Part shown: positions 33,801 to 44,597 of the stretch, one piece after another
Position numbering within the stretch: position 1 is the stretch's first letter
How the letters are laid out: each line of letters opens with the position of its first letter
Assembly (NCBI GenBank): GCA_030549335.1
Contig: CM060194.1
Location: 31,268,171-31,332,170, forward strand
Direction of reading: 5' to 3'
Source of the DNA: Pontederia crassipes
Taxonomy: Eukaryota; Streptophyta; Magnoliopsida; Commelinales; Pontederiaceae
DNA: 64,000 bases
Made by a program: the position numbers and the translations under genes
Notes under the pieces: model-generated
Databases searched by the model: none
Told to the model about the DNA's origin: nothing
What the model saw: the letters and a program-made list of their open reading frames with translations, nothing else

Positions 33801-35897
33801 ATGGCGAGGATTCCCACTCGACTCTCCTTCCTTTCCCTCAAGAGTGCCTCCCCACCGCCACCACCCGAACTCCTCGCTCTCGTCCACTCTGACGCGCTCC
33901 CACGTCCAAGAGCGCCCACCTCCCACACCACCAAGAACGGAAGGCTCTTGCTCCACTACAACTCCTTGATCACTCACCATGGCAGGTCCGGCGACCTGCC
34001 TCAGGCCCAGTCCGTCTTCGACGGCATGCCCTTCCGGGACGTCGTCTCCTGGACGGCGCTTCTTACCGCCTACGGCTGCAATGGCGATGTCTCCAGTGCC
34101 TGGAGGATCTTCAATCATATGCCTCGCAGGAATGCAGCTTCCTGGAACGCCATGATATCAGCGTACGTCCAGGGATCCAGGGTTTCCGACGCGTACGAGC
34201 TGTTTGAGCATATGCCAGAAAAAAATGTTGTCTCTTATAGCGTCATGATTGCAGGATTTGCGAAGACCGGGATGTTGAAGGAGGCCGAAATGCTCTACCG
34301 AGAAATGCCGAGGGAGTGGCAGGATCCGGTGGCGTCAAATGCTTTGATTTCTGGCTATTTGAAGGTTGGTCAGCTCGAGGAAGCTGTCAGGGTCTTTGAG
34401 ATGATGGAGGTAAGGGATGTGGTAACTTGGAGCTCGATTTTGGATGGCTACTGCAAGAATGGGAGATTACACGATGCGAGAAAAGTGTTCAAGAATATGC
34501 CTGAAAGGAACGTGGTTTCTTGGACCGCAATGATTCGAGGTTACTTTAAGGCTGGAATGTGGGAAGATGGAATTGGGCTGTTCTTGGTCATGAGAAGAGA
34601 AGGGATGAGGGCTAATGCAACGACCCTCTCGGTAGTAGTTGATGCTTGTGCGCAGTTAGATCAAATTAGAGAAGGGATTCAGATTCATGGTCTGGTATCA
34701 AAATCTGGTTTTAACAATGATGCTTTCTTAGCTAACTCAATAATCGTCATGTATTCCAATATTGGCTGGATGAATGCTGCCAGAAGGACATTTGACTTTC
34801 TGGAGAAGAAAGATGTAGTATCCTGGAATTCTTTACTCACTGGATATGTTCGACATGACGCCATCGAAGAGGCAAATGCATTGTTTGAGTCCATGCCCAA
34901 AAGGGATGTTGTTTCTTGGACTTCTATGGTAGTGGCCTTTTCTAATAGAGGATGGATAAACGAGTCTATTCGTCTATTTCATCAGATGCCTGAAAAAGAT
35001 GAAGTTGCATGGACTGCAATCATATCAGGGTTTGTGGCAAATAGTGAGCACGGAAATGCACGGAAATGGTTCTGTCAAATGATACAAGAAGGTTATAAGC
35101 CAAATGCTCCAGCACTGAGTTCTTTGTTGAGTTCTTCAGCTTCTTTCACGAACCTGAGCCATGGGATGCAGATTCATGCTTGTATTCTGAAAATGAATCT
35201 GGATGCCGATGTAGCCATTCAGAGCTCTTTAATCTCCATGTATGCAAAATGTGGAAAAGTGAGTGATGCCCATTGTGCTTTCGTTAGTATCAATGAGCCT
35301 AAACTGATAACAGTGAACTCAATGGTCACGGCATTTGCACAACATGGTTTGGCAGCTGAAGCGTTGCAGTTATTCGGTGACATGCAAAAATACAACTGTA
35401 AACCTAACAGTGTTACGTTTCTGGGTGTTCTTTCAGCTTGTGTGCATGCAGGCTTGGTCCACGAAGGTTATGAACACTTCAAGTCAATGATGCCTAATTA
35501 TGGTGTAGAACCGGGTCCAGATCATTATACTTGCATGGTTGATCTTCTTGGTCGTGCAGGCTGGTTGAAAGAGGCGGTAGGGTTGATCAATTCAATGCCA
35601 TTTGATCCTCATCCAGACGTATGGGGAGCTTTGCTCAACGCAAGCAAGATGCACTCCAATCTTGAATTTGCAAAGCTAGCAGCCGAACATATTTTGAAAG
35701 TGGAACCTAACAATTCAACAGCTTATGCTGTCTTATCAAAGATGTATTCCTTGGCTGGACTGAAGGATGAAGGGGATGTGGTAAATATGATAAGGAAATC
35801 CAAAGGAGTGAGGAAGGAACCCGGGCTTAGTTGGATTGCACTTGGTAACTTGATGCCAGTAGAGCAACACCTGAATGCTTTTCCAGATGGAGCATAG
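33801..35897 (+). CDS. PLS-class pentatricopeptide repeat (PPR) protein, E-type, organelle-targeted
   Basis: A single uninterrupted exon of 2097 bp, 698 residues; ATG 33801 lies in GCCATGG, a good start context. The first 60 residues are rich in Ser, Pro, Arg and Leu, with few acidic residues, as in a mitochondrial or plastid presequence. About 17 PPR motifs of P, L and S type follow, with typical phrases: RDVVSWTALLTAYGCNGDV, RNAASWNAMISAYVQ, KNVVSYSVMIAGFAKTG, RNVVSWTAMIRGYFKAGMWE, HYTCMVDLLGRAGWLKEA. The C-terminus has an E motif (VWGALLNASKMHSNLEFAKL to RKEPGLSWI) and stops soon after, without E+ or DYW. The order of motifs resembles Arabidopsis At1g53600, a predicted mitochondrial PPR protein, which I take as the likely orthologue. 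PLS-E proteins bind specific organelle RNAs, mostly for C-to-U editing, recruiting a DYW partner. The target here is unknown. Confidence 0.95.
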   Translation: MARIPTRLSFLSLKSASPPPPPELLALVHSDALPRPRAPTSHTTKNGRLLLHYNSLITHHGRSGDLPQAQSVFDGMPFRDVVSWTALLTAYGCNGDVSSAWRIFNHMPRRNAASWNAMISAYVQGSRVSDAYELFEHMPEKNVVSYSVMIAGFAKTGMLKEAEMLYREMPREWQDPVASNALISGYLKVGQLEEAVRVFEMMEVRDVVTWSSILDGYCKNGRLHDARKVFKNMPERNVVSWTAMIRGYFKAGMWEDGIGLFLVMRREGMRANATTLSVVVDACAQLDQIREGIQIHGLVSKSGFNNDAFLANSIIVMYSNIGWMNAARRTFDFLEKKDVVSWNSLLTGYVRHDAIEEANALFESMPKRDVVSWTSMVVAFSNRGWINESIRLFHQMPEKDEVAWTAIISGFVANSEHGNARKWFCQMIQEGYKPNAPALSSLLSSSASFTNLSHGMQIHACILKMNLDADVAIQSSLISMYAKCGKVSDAHCAFVSINEPKLITVNSMVTAFAQHGLAAEALQLFGDMQKYNCKPNSVTFLGVLSACVHAGLVHEGYEHFKSMMPNYGVEPGPDHYTCMVDLLGRAGWLKEAVGLINSMPFDPHPDVWGALLNASKMHSNLEFAKLAAEHILKVEPNNSTAYAVLSKMYSLAGLKDEGDVVNMIRKSKGVRKEPGLSWIALGNLMPVEQHLNAFPDGA

Positions 35898-38379
35898 GCT
35901 TTTTTTTTGAAATCGTGCATTAGCAGACTTACACTTGGGAGTTCCATTCTGACTGTTAGAAAAGAGATGGCGTTTTGTGGATCTGAGATTTTTACTGTCT
36001 GAACTAAGTGAAGTGCAAAGAACATGTATGCACAAAGATGAAAGTGGTTCGGACAATGCTTCCCATTTGGGTGTAAAATCTGAGATGGCTGCCCTAGAGA
36101 AGTAGTGGGTGGTGACAATCTCTGTGAAACTGAGAACCATTGCACCAAGTCGAGGATGGCAGAAGAGGTCCCCAAACTAAGAACTTGACATGTAAGAAGG
36201 TAAAATTATTGTAATGTGGCTTCATTTTCTCCTTTTATTTGTGAACCTAAAGAGATCTTGGAGTTCTCAATATGTCTTCCTTGTAACAGTTCAAATTTTG
36301 CTACAATTATTTTACAATATTAGAAGAATAATCTTGTGGTTTACTATTGAATTTTTCATGTGGTTTTCATTTTATTTTCAGTAAACCATTCCCTCTGATT
36401 CAGAGAGTTCTAAGTTTTTCAATGCTTGTTGCAACACTGATTAGCAAGAGTCAAAGTATTTAAAAGATTATATTATATTGTTTTGAAGTAAATAAGGCTG
36501 ATCAACTGTCTATTTACTTTTGTACATATAGAGAAAAAAGGTGAACAATCATGTAATATATCATTACATCATGACCATTCATTCATTCGTGAGGGAATGG
36601 TCTGGTACATGTAAATTGATTATTAAGTCTTAATAAATTAGACGACTGTCCAACTTGACTCCATCCTTGGAGTTCATGAGAGGGCGATCACTGCCTTGGA
36701 GTTTCTTCTAAGCATTGGTGGTTCCAACTTCCAAAGTCATTTGTTTGTTGATTCTAGTTCGCTTGAACCAACGTCGTTGTTGATTGTTTGTTTGCCATTG
36801 TGCCAAGAATGCGAATTTTGAGTATAAGTTCTCTTTGTTATTTTGAAATGAGTTATCTTTATTATTTGCTCCACTACGTGAGATTATGAAGCATTTTCAG
36901 CTTTCTTGCAATAATCACTATGCTATAGGATATTACAAGTGTTTTTTGCAATAACTCTATATAATAATATGTTTATGATGCTATCTTATCCCCATGTAAC
37001 GCTGTATATATACCTCAAGTTTCTGTTCATAAAATGAATTCTGGATAGCTAACATTTTGGGTAGCCATCCTTTTTTCCTTCAAAAACAGAAAATTACGAG
37101 TGCTTTTTCATGTTTTCCTCTTTCAAGAGCATATCTACTTTTCTGTGAGCCACCAACTTGGTACATTTTTCTCTAACTTTGTTTTTTTCCTTCAAAACCT
37201 TCTGCTAATTCCTTGTTCTGATCAGAATATAAAATTTACAAGAGAATTTTGCAAGATGATTCAACTATGGAGTTATTAAATCAGTGTTGCACTCACTTGC
37301 AGATCCTGGGTATACATCCATTTTGCACCCACTGTTAATTCATTGCTCCCTGTATGTGTTTTCTGTTTAGCATGATTTAAGAGAAAATGACACACTATAT
37401 ATTTAATATTTTCTTTTCTAAATCATCCGTCATTTCCTTTTCCTTTCTTCAAAATCTGATAAAAATTGTTATACAAATCATGAACTGAAACCAATGCTCT
37501 TTTCCAAAGCTGTAGTGATGCTAAATGTTTGCTTGATAGTAGATACATTAATAAAGAGTCATGATATCTATTAATAAACTAATGAATATGTTAATATCAA
37601 CTAATGAAAATGTTGTTGGTTCATTGTCATTTTTGCATTGGGTTTTGGGTGGATGTCATGAAACCTAAAAGTTCATCTACTGACGGATTAACTTAGGGAC
37701 AGATCTTCAGTTGTTAATGAGTGACAAAGAGACATTCACCTCAGTTTACTATCTTTGAGTGACAGAGTTGACATTGGCCACTAACCAGCAGTAGTGCAAT
37801 ACATTGACACTTCGCAATCGTCGCAATTTAGCCTAGTATGAGCCACCCCAAGTTAGTGACAGACTTTTTGTGGCTACCTTGATGTGGATACACATTTACC
37901 ACTAATTTGCAATGGATTTTGATCTCACATACTGCTGTCCTTTCAAAGATTGTTTTTTCTAATGTAAGAGGATAGCAGGCATTTTGTCAGCCATCCATTT
38001 TATTGATAAGAACTTTACATTACAAGAATGTACATGTATATATCTCTACAAAGCAGGTCACTGATTATTCCCCCATTCCTTAATCAAACCAGTCGCAATG
38101 AGTAGTTTTGTTGCAAACCCATTTATAACCAAGCATCTTGTGGTGACTTCCAATCTGTTACAAAACTGTAAAAAAAAAAGATTTGCAACATGATTTTTTG
38201 GTGGATCTACCACCACAATTGTGCCATTTCCTTGTAGAGATGTCAAGGTAATCATATATTTACTCCAAACCATATCCTTGATATCCTGTTAACATAAATT
38301 TCCTCGACATATCTGGCTAAATTGAGAAACGTAGGGGCAATGTTAAAATTATTTTTTTCTTGAATGCACCTTTGGATTC
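35898..38379. other. 3' region of the PPR gene and intergenic DNA
   Basis: No gene is supported. A minus-strand open frame at 38058-38273 (71 residues; TIVVVDPPKNHVANLFFLQF) has an intron-acceptor-like T-run and AG inside it, but I cannot assign it to a family. The rest is moderately AT-rich single-copy-looking sequence. Confidence 0.5.
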
Positions 38380-38503
38380 ATGTAGCCGTATGATCAACGA
38401 TGGATCAACGATGAACATGGATCAACGATGACGTCGTATGATCCATGTAGCCGACCCCACCTAGTGGGATAAGGCTTTGTTGTTGTTGTTGTTGTTGTTG
38501 TTG
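38380..38503 (+). mobile_element. 3' end of a SINE (Au-like) with (TTG)n tail
   Basis: GTAGCCGACCCCACCTAGTG, then GGATAAGGCTTTG and a (TTG)n run (about 38481-38502), is a widespread plant SINE 3' end of the Au type, recognised from memory. Upstream are short duplications of GATCAACGATG (about 38393-38432). The tRNA-like 5' head with boxes A and B is not visible, so the copy is 5'-truncated. Confidence 0.65.
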
Positions 38504-38892
38504 CACCTTTGGATTCACCTCTTACTTAGTACCTACCTGAAGAACTATGTTCTGGTTGTGGTATTCTAGCTAAAACAACATCCAACCAAATAAGCTTCAT
38601 GGAATCTAAATGCAGATGCAACCTTCATATTTCATGTTATCTTTTCATTTTCTTGATTAGATGGCTGCAAAAACCACATGACTTACCAAACACAACTAAC
38701 CACTGTTTCTGCTTTGATATCCAGGATTTCTTTTGTAGGACAAAAGTGTACCTACTTTTCCATGTAAAGAGTATGCTGTTAAGATACCTATTTTTTTTCA
38801 AGACTAACCTATCTATCAATGCATTATAAGCACCACATATGAGCTTTGTTACTGGAAAAGTGCATTAGGCCTTTTATGGAATTCAAGTGAAA

Positions 38893-40700
38893 ATGTTTGT
38901 CCTGATTGATATGGCAATGTTAGACATAGTCATCATCTCAGTTTTCTCCCTCATCTTGCTTGTTCTCTTAAAGATTTTCCTGAAGACATTCCAACAGTCG
39001 AAATTAAGGTTGCCTCCAGGTCCACCAAGGTGGCCTTTATTTGGCAACCTTCTCCACCTGAGTGTTCTTCCTCACAGGGATTTAGCTCAATTCTGCAGAG
39101 AGTATGGGCCACTTGTGTATCTTCGATTGGGGGAAGTTGATGCCATAACAACTGATGACCCAGATGTCATCCGTGAAATACTTTTGCAACAGGATGATGT
39201 GTTTGCCTCCAGACCCCAGACAGTAGCAGCCACTTATCTTGCATATGGGTGTGGGGATGTTGCCCTGGCTCCATTAGGCTCACACTGGAAATGGATGCGC
39301 AGGATCTGCATGGAGCACTTACTGACCACCAAAAGGCTTGAGTCATTTTTGCATCACAGGACACATGAAGCTCAGCACCTTGTCCAAGATATCTGGGCAA
39401 GGGCGAAGACAGGAGAGGTTATAAACCTGCAGCAGGTCCTTGGTGCATTCTCGATGAACAATGTAACAAGAATGTTACTGGGGAAGCAGTACTTTGGACC
39501 AGAGTTGGCTGGTCCTAATGAGGCAATGGAGTTTATGCACATCACACATGAGTTATTCTGGCTTCTGGGCCTGATCTACATTGGCGATTACTTGCCACTG
39601 TGGCGATGGTTTGATCCACATGGGTGCGAGAAAAAAATGAGAGTGTTAGAGAAGAAGATGGATCAGTTCCATCAGAAGATTATTGAAGAACATAGGATGG
39701 CAAGAGATAAAAGGAAGGGAATTGGTGACAAGGAAGAAATGGACTTCGTTGATATACTACTCTCATTGCCAGGGGAGGATGGGAAGGAATATTTGGACGA
39801 CGTCGAGATTAAAGCTCTCATGCAGGTACGTACAACTATTCTTAGGGCAAGCTTTAAGGATGTCTTTCCCTGCAAGTAATCGATTCATGTTTTTCACACG
39901 AATTTTCATATACGTATTCACACAACTATATGTTAAAATGTAAGGGACTGTTTATAAACACAAATTTATGCACGTTTTTGAGGAAAAATATCAGGGAAGG
40001 TGAAATTTTGATATCTCCAATTGTCCATGCTTAGACGTCTCGCTCATCTTTCACTGCACAGGACATGATTGCAGCTGCAACAGATACTTCGTCAGTCACT
40101 AATGAATGGGCCATGGCAGAGGTGATCAAGAATCCACTGGTCCTCCAGAAGGTGCAAGAGGAACTTGACAATGTAGTGGGCAGAGACCGGATGGTGCAGG
40201 AATCTGACCTGCCTCATTTGACATATCTCCGGTGTGTCGTTAGAGAGACTTTCAGAATGCATCCAGCAGGTCCATTCCTCATCCCTCATGAATCCGTCAA
40301 GGCCACAAAACTTTTGGGATATGATATCCCAGCCAAGACTCGCGTGTTCATCAACACACATGCGCTCGGCAGGAACAGTCGTGTTTGGGATGAAGTTGAC
40401 AAGTTCTGGCCTGAGCGCCACTTGCAGGAAACAGGGCAGAGAGTTGAAATAAGCCATGGGTCTGACTTCAAGATACTGCCCTTCAGCGCCGGCAAACGAA
40501 AGTGCCCTGGTGCACCTCTAGGGGTAATTATGGTGTTAATGGCTCTTGCGAGGCTGTTCCATTGCTTCGACTGGTCTCTGCCGGAAGGACGAGGGCCCGA
40601 GGAGGTCGACACGCAGGAGGTCTATGGCATGACCATGCCCAAGGCTCAACCTTTGCTCGCTGTCGCCAGGCCTCGGTTGCCATCTCATTTGTTTTCTTAA
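38893..40700 (+). CDS. CYP703A: Cytochrome P450 CYP703A, fatty acid (lauric acid) in-chain hydroxylase
   Basis: Two exons, 38893-39825 and 40062-40700, with a 236-bp GT-AG intron; 523 residues. Order of features: N-terminal membrane anchor (about 7-30), proline hinge LPPGPPRWPLFGNLL, the CYP703 signature GCGDVALAPLGSHWKWMRRI and INLQQVLGAFSMNNVTRMLL, I-helix AAATDTS (about 315-321), ETFR of the K-helix (373-376), PERH (428-431), and heme loop FSAGKRKCPG (452-461) with the haem-ligand Cys at 459. All key residues are intact, and similarity to Arabidopsis CYP703A2 runs end to end. CYP703A hydroxylates lauric acid in tapetum endoplasmic reticulum, supplying sporopollenin and anther cuticle precursors. 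The ATG at 38893 gives MFVLIDMAMLD; a second in-frame ATG at 38911 (GATATGGCA) is an alternative. The intron position after the EIKALMQ codon is usual for the family. An AATAAA lies at 40787-40792. Confidence 0.96.
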
Positions 40701-41352
40701 TTTGTTGCGTTACTTATCGACATCTCAGTAGCAAATGAATTAAGTGGGTATCTTTGTGGATCCGATATGTTTAGCATGCTATTTTCAATAAAGATGATCA
40801 TTTATCCATGTTCTTAAGTTCGTTTCTTTGATAGAAAAAAATACCATGCATTGTCGAGGACTCCTCGATTCCATCTCGGACGCCTGCATCGCACAAATCC
40901 TATGTTCTTATTATAATCACACACCTCTATGATGTCATGCACAAGACTTAGAAAGTTACATATTCATTGGAAGAGTGGTACAGTGTTTCGAGCACAGTAC
41001 ACTAGTAAATATACTGAATATACCGTGCATAATACAATAGATCACTAAACCTATTGCCTGCTGTAGAAATAAACTTTCATTTCAAGAGGAGATTAATTGA
41101 CCCACCATTCTGCATACTTATTTTGTCTTGTCTGTCGTGTGTCTATCTGGATCGAAGTCATTCGTGCAGCATCTCAAGGCACTACATTCTGGGAGCTTTG
41201 CTCGCCCATGATCATATCACATAGGGAATGGCAAAGAGGACGTGACGCACACCATACCAAGATGCTCAACTCCAACAACAACAAAAAAGAAAAAGAGCCA
41301 ACCAACATGACCTCATTACCTTAAGCCACCTTCCCAAGTTCCACTCTCATCC
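40701..41352. other. Intergenic: CYP703A 3' UTR and nsLTP promoter
   Basis: The first 90 bp is the CYP703A 3' UTR ending near AATAAA (40787-40792). The rest is the upstream region of the lipid-transfer protein gene. The short open frame at 41097-41324 has no protein character. Confidence 0.6.
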
Positions 41353-41364
41353 CCCTATAAAAAA
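41353..41364 (+). promoter_or_regulatory. TATA box of the nsLTP gene
   Basis: CCCTATAAAAAA lies about 100 nt before the ATG at 41458 and is preceded by a C-rich stretch. It predicts a start of transcription near 41385-41395 and a leader of about 65-70 nt. Confidence 0.8.
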
Positions 41365-41457
41365 CCCCCTTCGGCTTCCAGTTCTACCAGATTCACTCAG
41401 TTAACGCCCCCGCCAGCCGAAGCAAAAAGGGTAGCGTTAATTAGTTGCCGACGAACC

Positions 41458-41960
41458 ATGAAGGCGACTGCAGCAGCACTTGGCGCCCTCGCGGCTATCG
41501 CGGTAGTGTTCATGATGGCCGCCGCGCCCGGCCACGCCCTCACTTGCTCGGACGTGGACATGTGCCTGGCCCCCTGCGTCCCGTACCTCACGGGGCAGCA
41601 GGCGGCGCCGACGGCCACGTGCTGCGACGGGGTCAAGCGCCTGAAGACGATGGGGACGACCACGGCCGACCGCCAGTTCGCGTGCAACTGCGTGAAGCAG
41701 GCGGCCGCTCACATCCCCGGCATTAAGAATGACGCCGTCGTCAGCCTCCCGGCGCAGTGCGGCACGCCGCTCCCCTTCCCCATCAGCTTGGACTTCGACT
41801 GCACCAAGTGCGAACGCTGCTCCTCCCTTAATTTGAAGATTACCTCATAATTCTTAGTTAATTAGTTGATATATAATGCATACTTTCATTCTTATGCAGT
41901 CTTAATTACTTGTTAACAAAATTTTATTATTTGTTTGCCGCTTGCAGGATCCCAATCTAA
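41458..41960 (+). CDS. LTP1-like: Type I non-specific lipid-transfer protein (secreted)
   Basis: Best model: exon 1 41458-41807, intron 41808-41947 (GT-AG, 140 bp), exon 2 41948-41960; 120 residues ending DCTKIPI. LTP1 genes usually carry an intron at exactly this point, just before the last few codons. Residues 1-27 form a signal peptide (Ala/Val/Met-rich, ending GHA). The eight-cysteine motif is complete at 30, 40, 55, 56, 76, 78, 101 and 115, spacing C-x9-C-x14-CC-x19-C-x1-C-x22-C-x13-C, as in type I. The consensus boxes TTADR (68-72) and PFPIS (106-110) are present. An extra Cys at 36 is unusual. If the intron is not removed, reading continues to 41850 and adds KCERC and a short tail (130 residues). 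nsLTPs bind fatty acids and phospholipids in the apoplast and serve cuticle lipid delivery and defence. Poly(A) signal candidate at 42227-42232. Confidence 0.92.
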
Positions 41961-42348
41961 AGCAGGAGGAAGCCAAATTATGTATTGAATAATAATTGCA
42001 GCAGTGCAACTCAGTAATATTACTACCACCGCAACCATTCAGTATCTATTTATGATCGCAAAGGAATAGACATGGGTGGGACAAAGTGCAATAAGATAGC
42101 GGCGTAATTTGATCAATTGTCATTTGACAGCTTCAATGTCAATTAAAATTAAGAGTTGATCTCTTGCTGGTATCAGGCATCCTTCTTATCTTTTTGGTGG
42201 AAACCTATACTACATAGTCTACATATAATAAACAATTAAAGCAACTCTACTTGTGTCGCGGCCTCTTTTGCTTGTCGTCATGCTACTGTTTATATATTAA
42301 TTTGACATTGAACTCCAAGATGGTGCCGCAGTTCGTACATACACACAC

Positions 42349-42408
<60 letters not shown>

Positions 42409-42925
42409 CAATATTTAACCATTTTTCCATCTTCGAATGTGAGCGTCAAAGCATGTTCAAATAACCTTCGGATTATTATACGTCAAAGCATGTTCAAATA
42501 ACCTTCGGATTATTATACGGTACTCTCGCCTTTTTTAGCATTAGTGTACGGTACTTCATTGGCATTCAAACGATAGATCATCAGTAAATTAGAAGAAAAA
42601 CAAAAAAAACACATGGAGGGAAAGTAAACGCATAACAAGCAGATCAAATATATATCTTAGAAATCACCGAAAAAAAAATACCTTAGAAAAGCCTTAAATG
42701 CAACAAACATATGAGGCACCTAATTCAACAAATTATGAGTAATTTATGACATATCTACGACTGTACAATGTGTAGCACACCATACAAACATCGGTACTAT
42801 TTCTTTGCCTATTATAGAAGAGTTTCACAAGTCTATCTAATACATGAAGCTTAAAACAAAAACCCAAAAAAAAAAAACCAAAAAGTGGAGATGGATCCTC
42901 TCAATTGTGAGGTTTTGTACAAGAG
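41961..42925. other. Intergenic DNA with a (TA)n tract and a 37-bp duplication
   Basis: nsLTP 3' UTR to about 42235, then a (TA)n tract at about 42352-42403. A perfect direct duplication of 37 bp starts at 42444 and 42481 (CGTCAAAGCATGTTCAAATA...). The remainder is AT-rich and empty. Confidence 0.75.
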
Positions 42926-43834
42926 TTAATTCTTAATCGTTCGACTCCTCGAAGGCTGGACGCTTAGGAACTCGTCGCGGCTAACGTACACGACCTTGAA
43001 CACGTCGAACTTGGCATCATCGGAGAGTTCGCTGAAGTACGGCAGGATGGTCTTCCGGTAGTCGGTGCTGAACAGCCACGCGTAGCAGTCTTGCAGGGAC
43101 TTCCACACGAGCAGCGTGAGCACCGCGCGGTCATCGTGCGACCGGAGGCAGACGCCGGCGGTGGCGCCGTCGATCGTGGGAAAGTAGGACCTGGTGAACG
43201 CCAGGCACGCGTAGGAGAGGTCTGACGTGTCCTCCGCCGCCGAATCCATCGCGCTCAGCGTGACCGTGTCGCCGGTGAAGAACTTGGCCATGTGGCAGCT
43301 GGAGCCCTGTCCTTCCTTGGTCTCCCCGTGGAAGGCCTCGAAGAAGCCGCGCCTCAGCACGATGGCCAAGCTCGACACTTTCTCTAGTGCTGATAGCTGC
43401 ATGCATACAGAAAAAAAAAAAGAAAGCTCTGAATTCTGATTCTATCTTGGAGCTGCTTCAGTTTCTGCAAATTCATGGTCGAGTACTCACCAGAGCGTGG
43501 TACAGGATCTTCCTGTTCTCGTCAGACCTCTTGATCCATGCACCATACCACACAACCTTCAAAATTCAAGGAAACAACGTAAGGTCATTTGGTTTGTTGC
43601 TTGCTGCAAAATTGAGAGATATATATAAACGAATAAGTCGTTTGATTATGGGTGTGGTACCATGTTTCCATGGATACTCTGGAAGATGGAGCTGTAGAGG
43701 CAGCCGAGGTCCTCTGTGTGGAAAGAGAAGTACTTCAACGCCTCAATCAGCTCGTCGGCGAACACGCAGGTCGGCCGGAAGGCGAAGAAGCTCACGTCCA
43801 ACTTCTCGCTGTCGAAGGGAACAAAGCAAGGCAT
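42926..43834 (-). CDS. Conserved plant protein of unknown function, three exons
   Basis: Exons on the minus strand: 43834-43661, 43556-43491 and 43396-42926 (stop TAA), with GT-AG introns of 104 and 94 bp that each fall between codons. The joined CDS is 711 bp, 236 residues. The start reads MPCFVPFDSEKLDVSFFAFR. The middle exon encodes VVWYGAWIKRSDENRKILYH, and the last exon carries MAKFFTGDTVTLSAMDSA, AVLTLLVWKSLQDCYAW and STDYRKTILPYF. No signal peptide or membrane span is evident. I recall similar plant proteins of this length with the same opening and WYGAWIKRS segment, but no biochemical role. Codon use is strongly GC-rich like the other genes here, and frame and splice sites are intact, so it is probably expressed. 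It is convergent with the nsLTP gene. Confidence 0.82.
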
Positions 43835-44339
43835 CTTTTTGAGCTAACGCAGTAGTTGAGAAATGAGAACAATATGCTTGCACCTGCGTCTTTAATCTCT
43901 CTGGAACAAGAACATAAATAATATATATATTTATACATATCAGTGATGTATTAGTATTTATGGCAGATCAAAATGGACTTTCCAAGTTCTAAGTTTCAAC
44001 ATGTCGTCTCTGACCATCCCTTTTTTTTTTGTTCAGAGAAGGCCACAGAGAATTCTTCACCCTCATGTTGTTCGTTTACTTGTGTCATGTACTATTCTTT
44101 ATTTCTTTTTTTTTTAATTCTGGAGTCAGTGTCCAGACCATTTCAGTAAACGCAAATAAATATATCTTTATCCAATTCAACTTGAGAAATCAGTTCTGGC
44201 CCTATTTCATGTCCACCATCCAACTTAGCTGCTATTGATGTTTCTAGACAACTCAGTCCAAATAGGGCATCAAATTCACAATACCAATTATTTTGATTAT
44301 AAATATCCTAACCATAGTTTTTCAAAGTTTAATCTTTTA
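43835..44339. other. Upstream region of the unknown gene
   Basis: A TATA-like AT tract at about 43919-43934 lies 85-100 nt upstream of the minus-strand start codon. Nothing else is recognised. Confidence 0.5.
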
Positions 44340-44563
44340 ACTCCATGCTGATAAACTCGATCAGAACCGGCCGGTCAGACACTCGGATCCTGTCCGATCA
44401 TGAAAACGGTCCACGGGTCATCTTAAATCCACTCTTGAAGTTGACCAATTTTGATCCGGTCAAAATTCAGATTCAATCGATCGATCCCACGGATTTGGGT
44501 GATCAATCGGGTCAAAATAAAAAAAAATAAGTTTGATTTTTTTTAAAAAATAGGTTACATTAC

Positions 44564-44597
<34 letters not shown>

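Noticed and set aside
33665-34118. Minus-strand frames opposite the PPR start
   Set aside because: Antisense shadows of the PPR 5' coding region; Gly/Arg/Glu-rich without a domain.
38058-38273. Minus-strand exon of a small gene (faint resemblance to Alba-type proteins)
   Set aside because: The resemblance is too weak and there is no start, partner exon or splice support.
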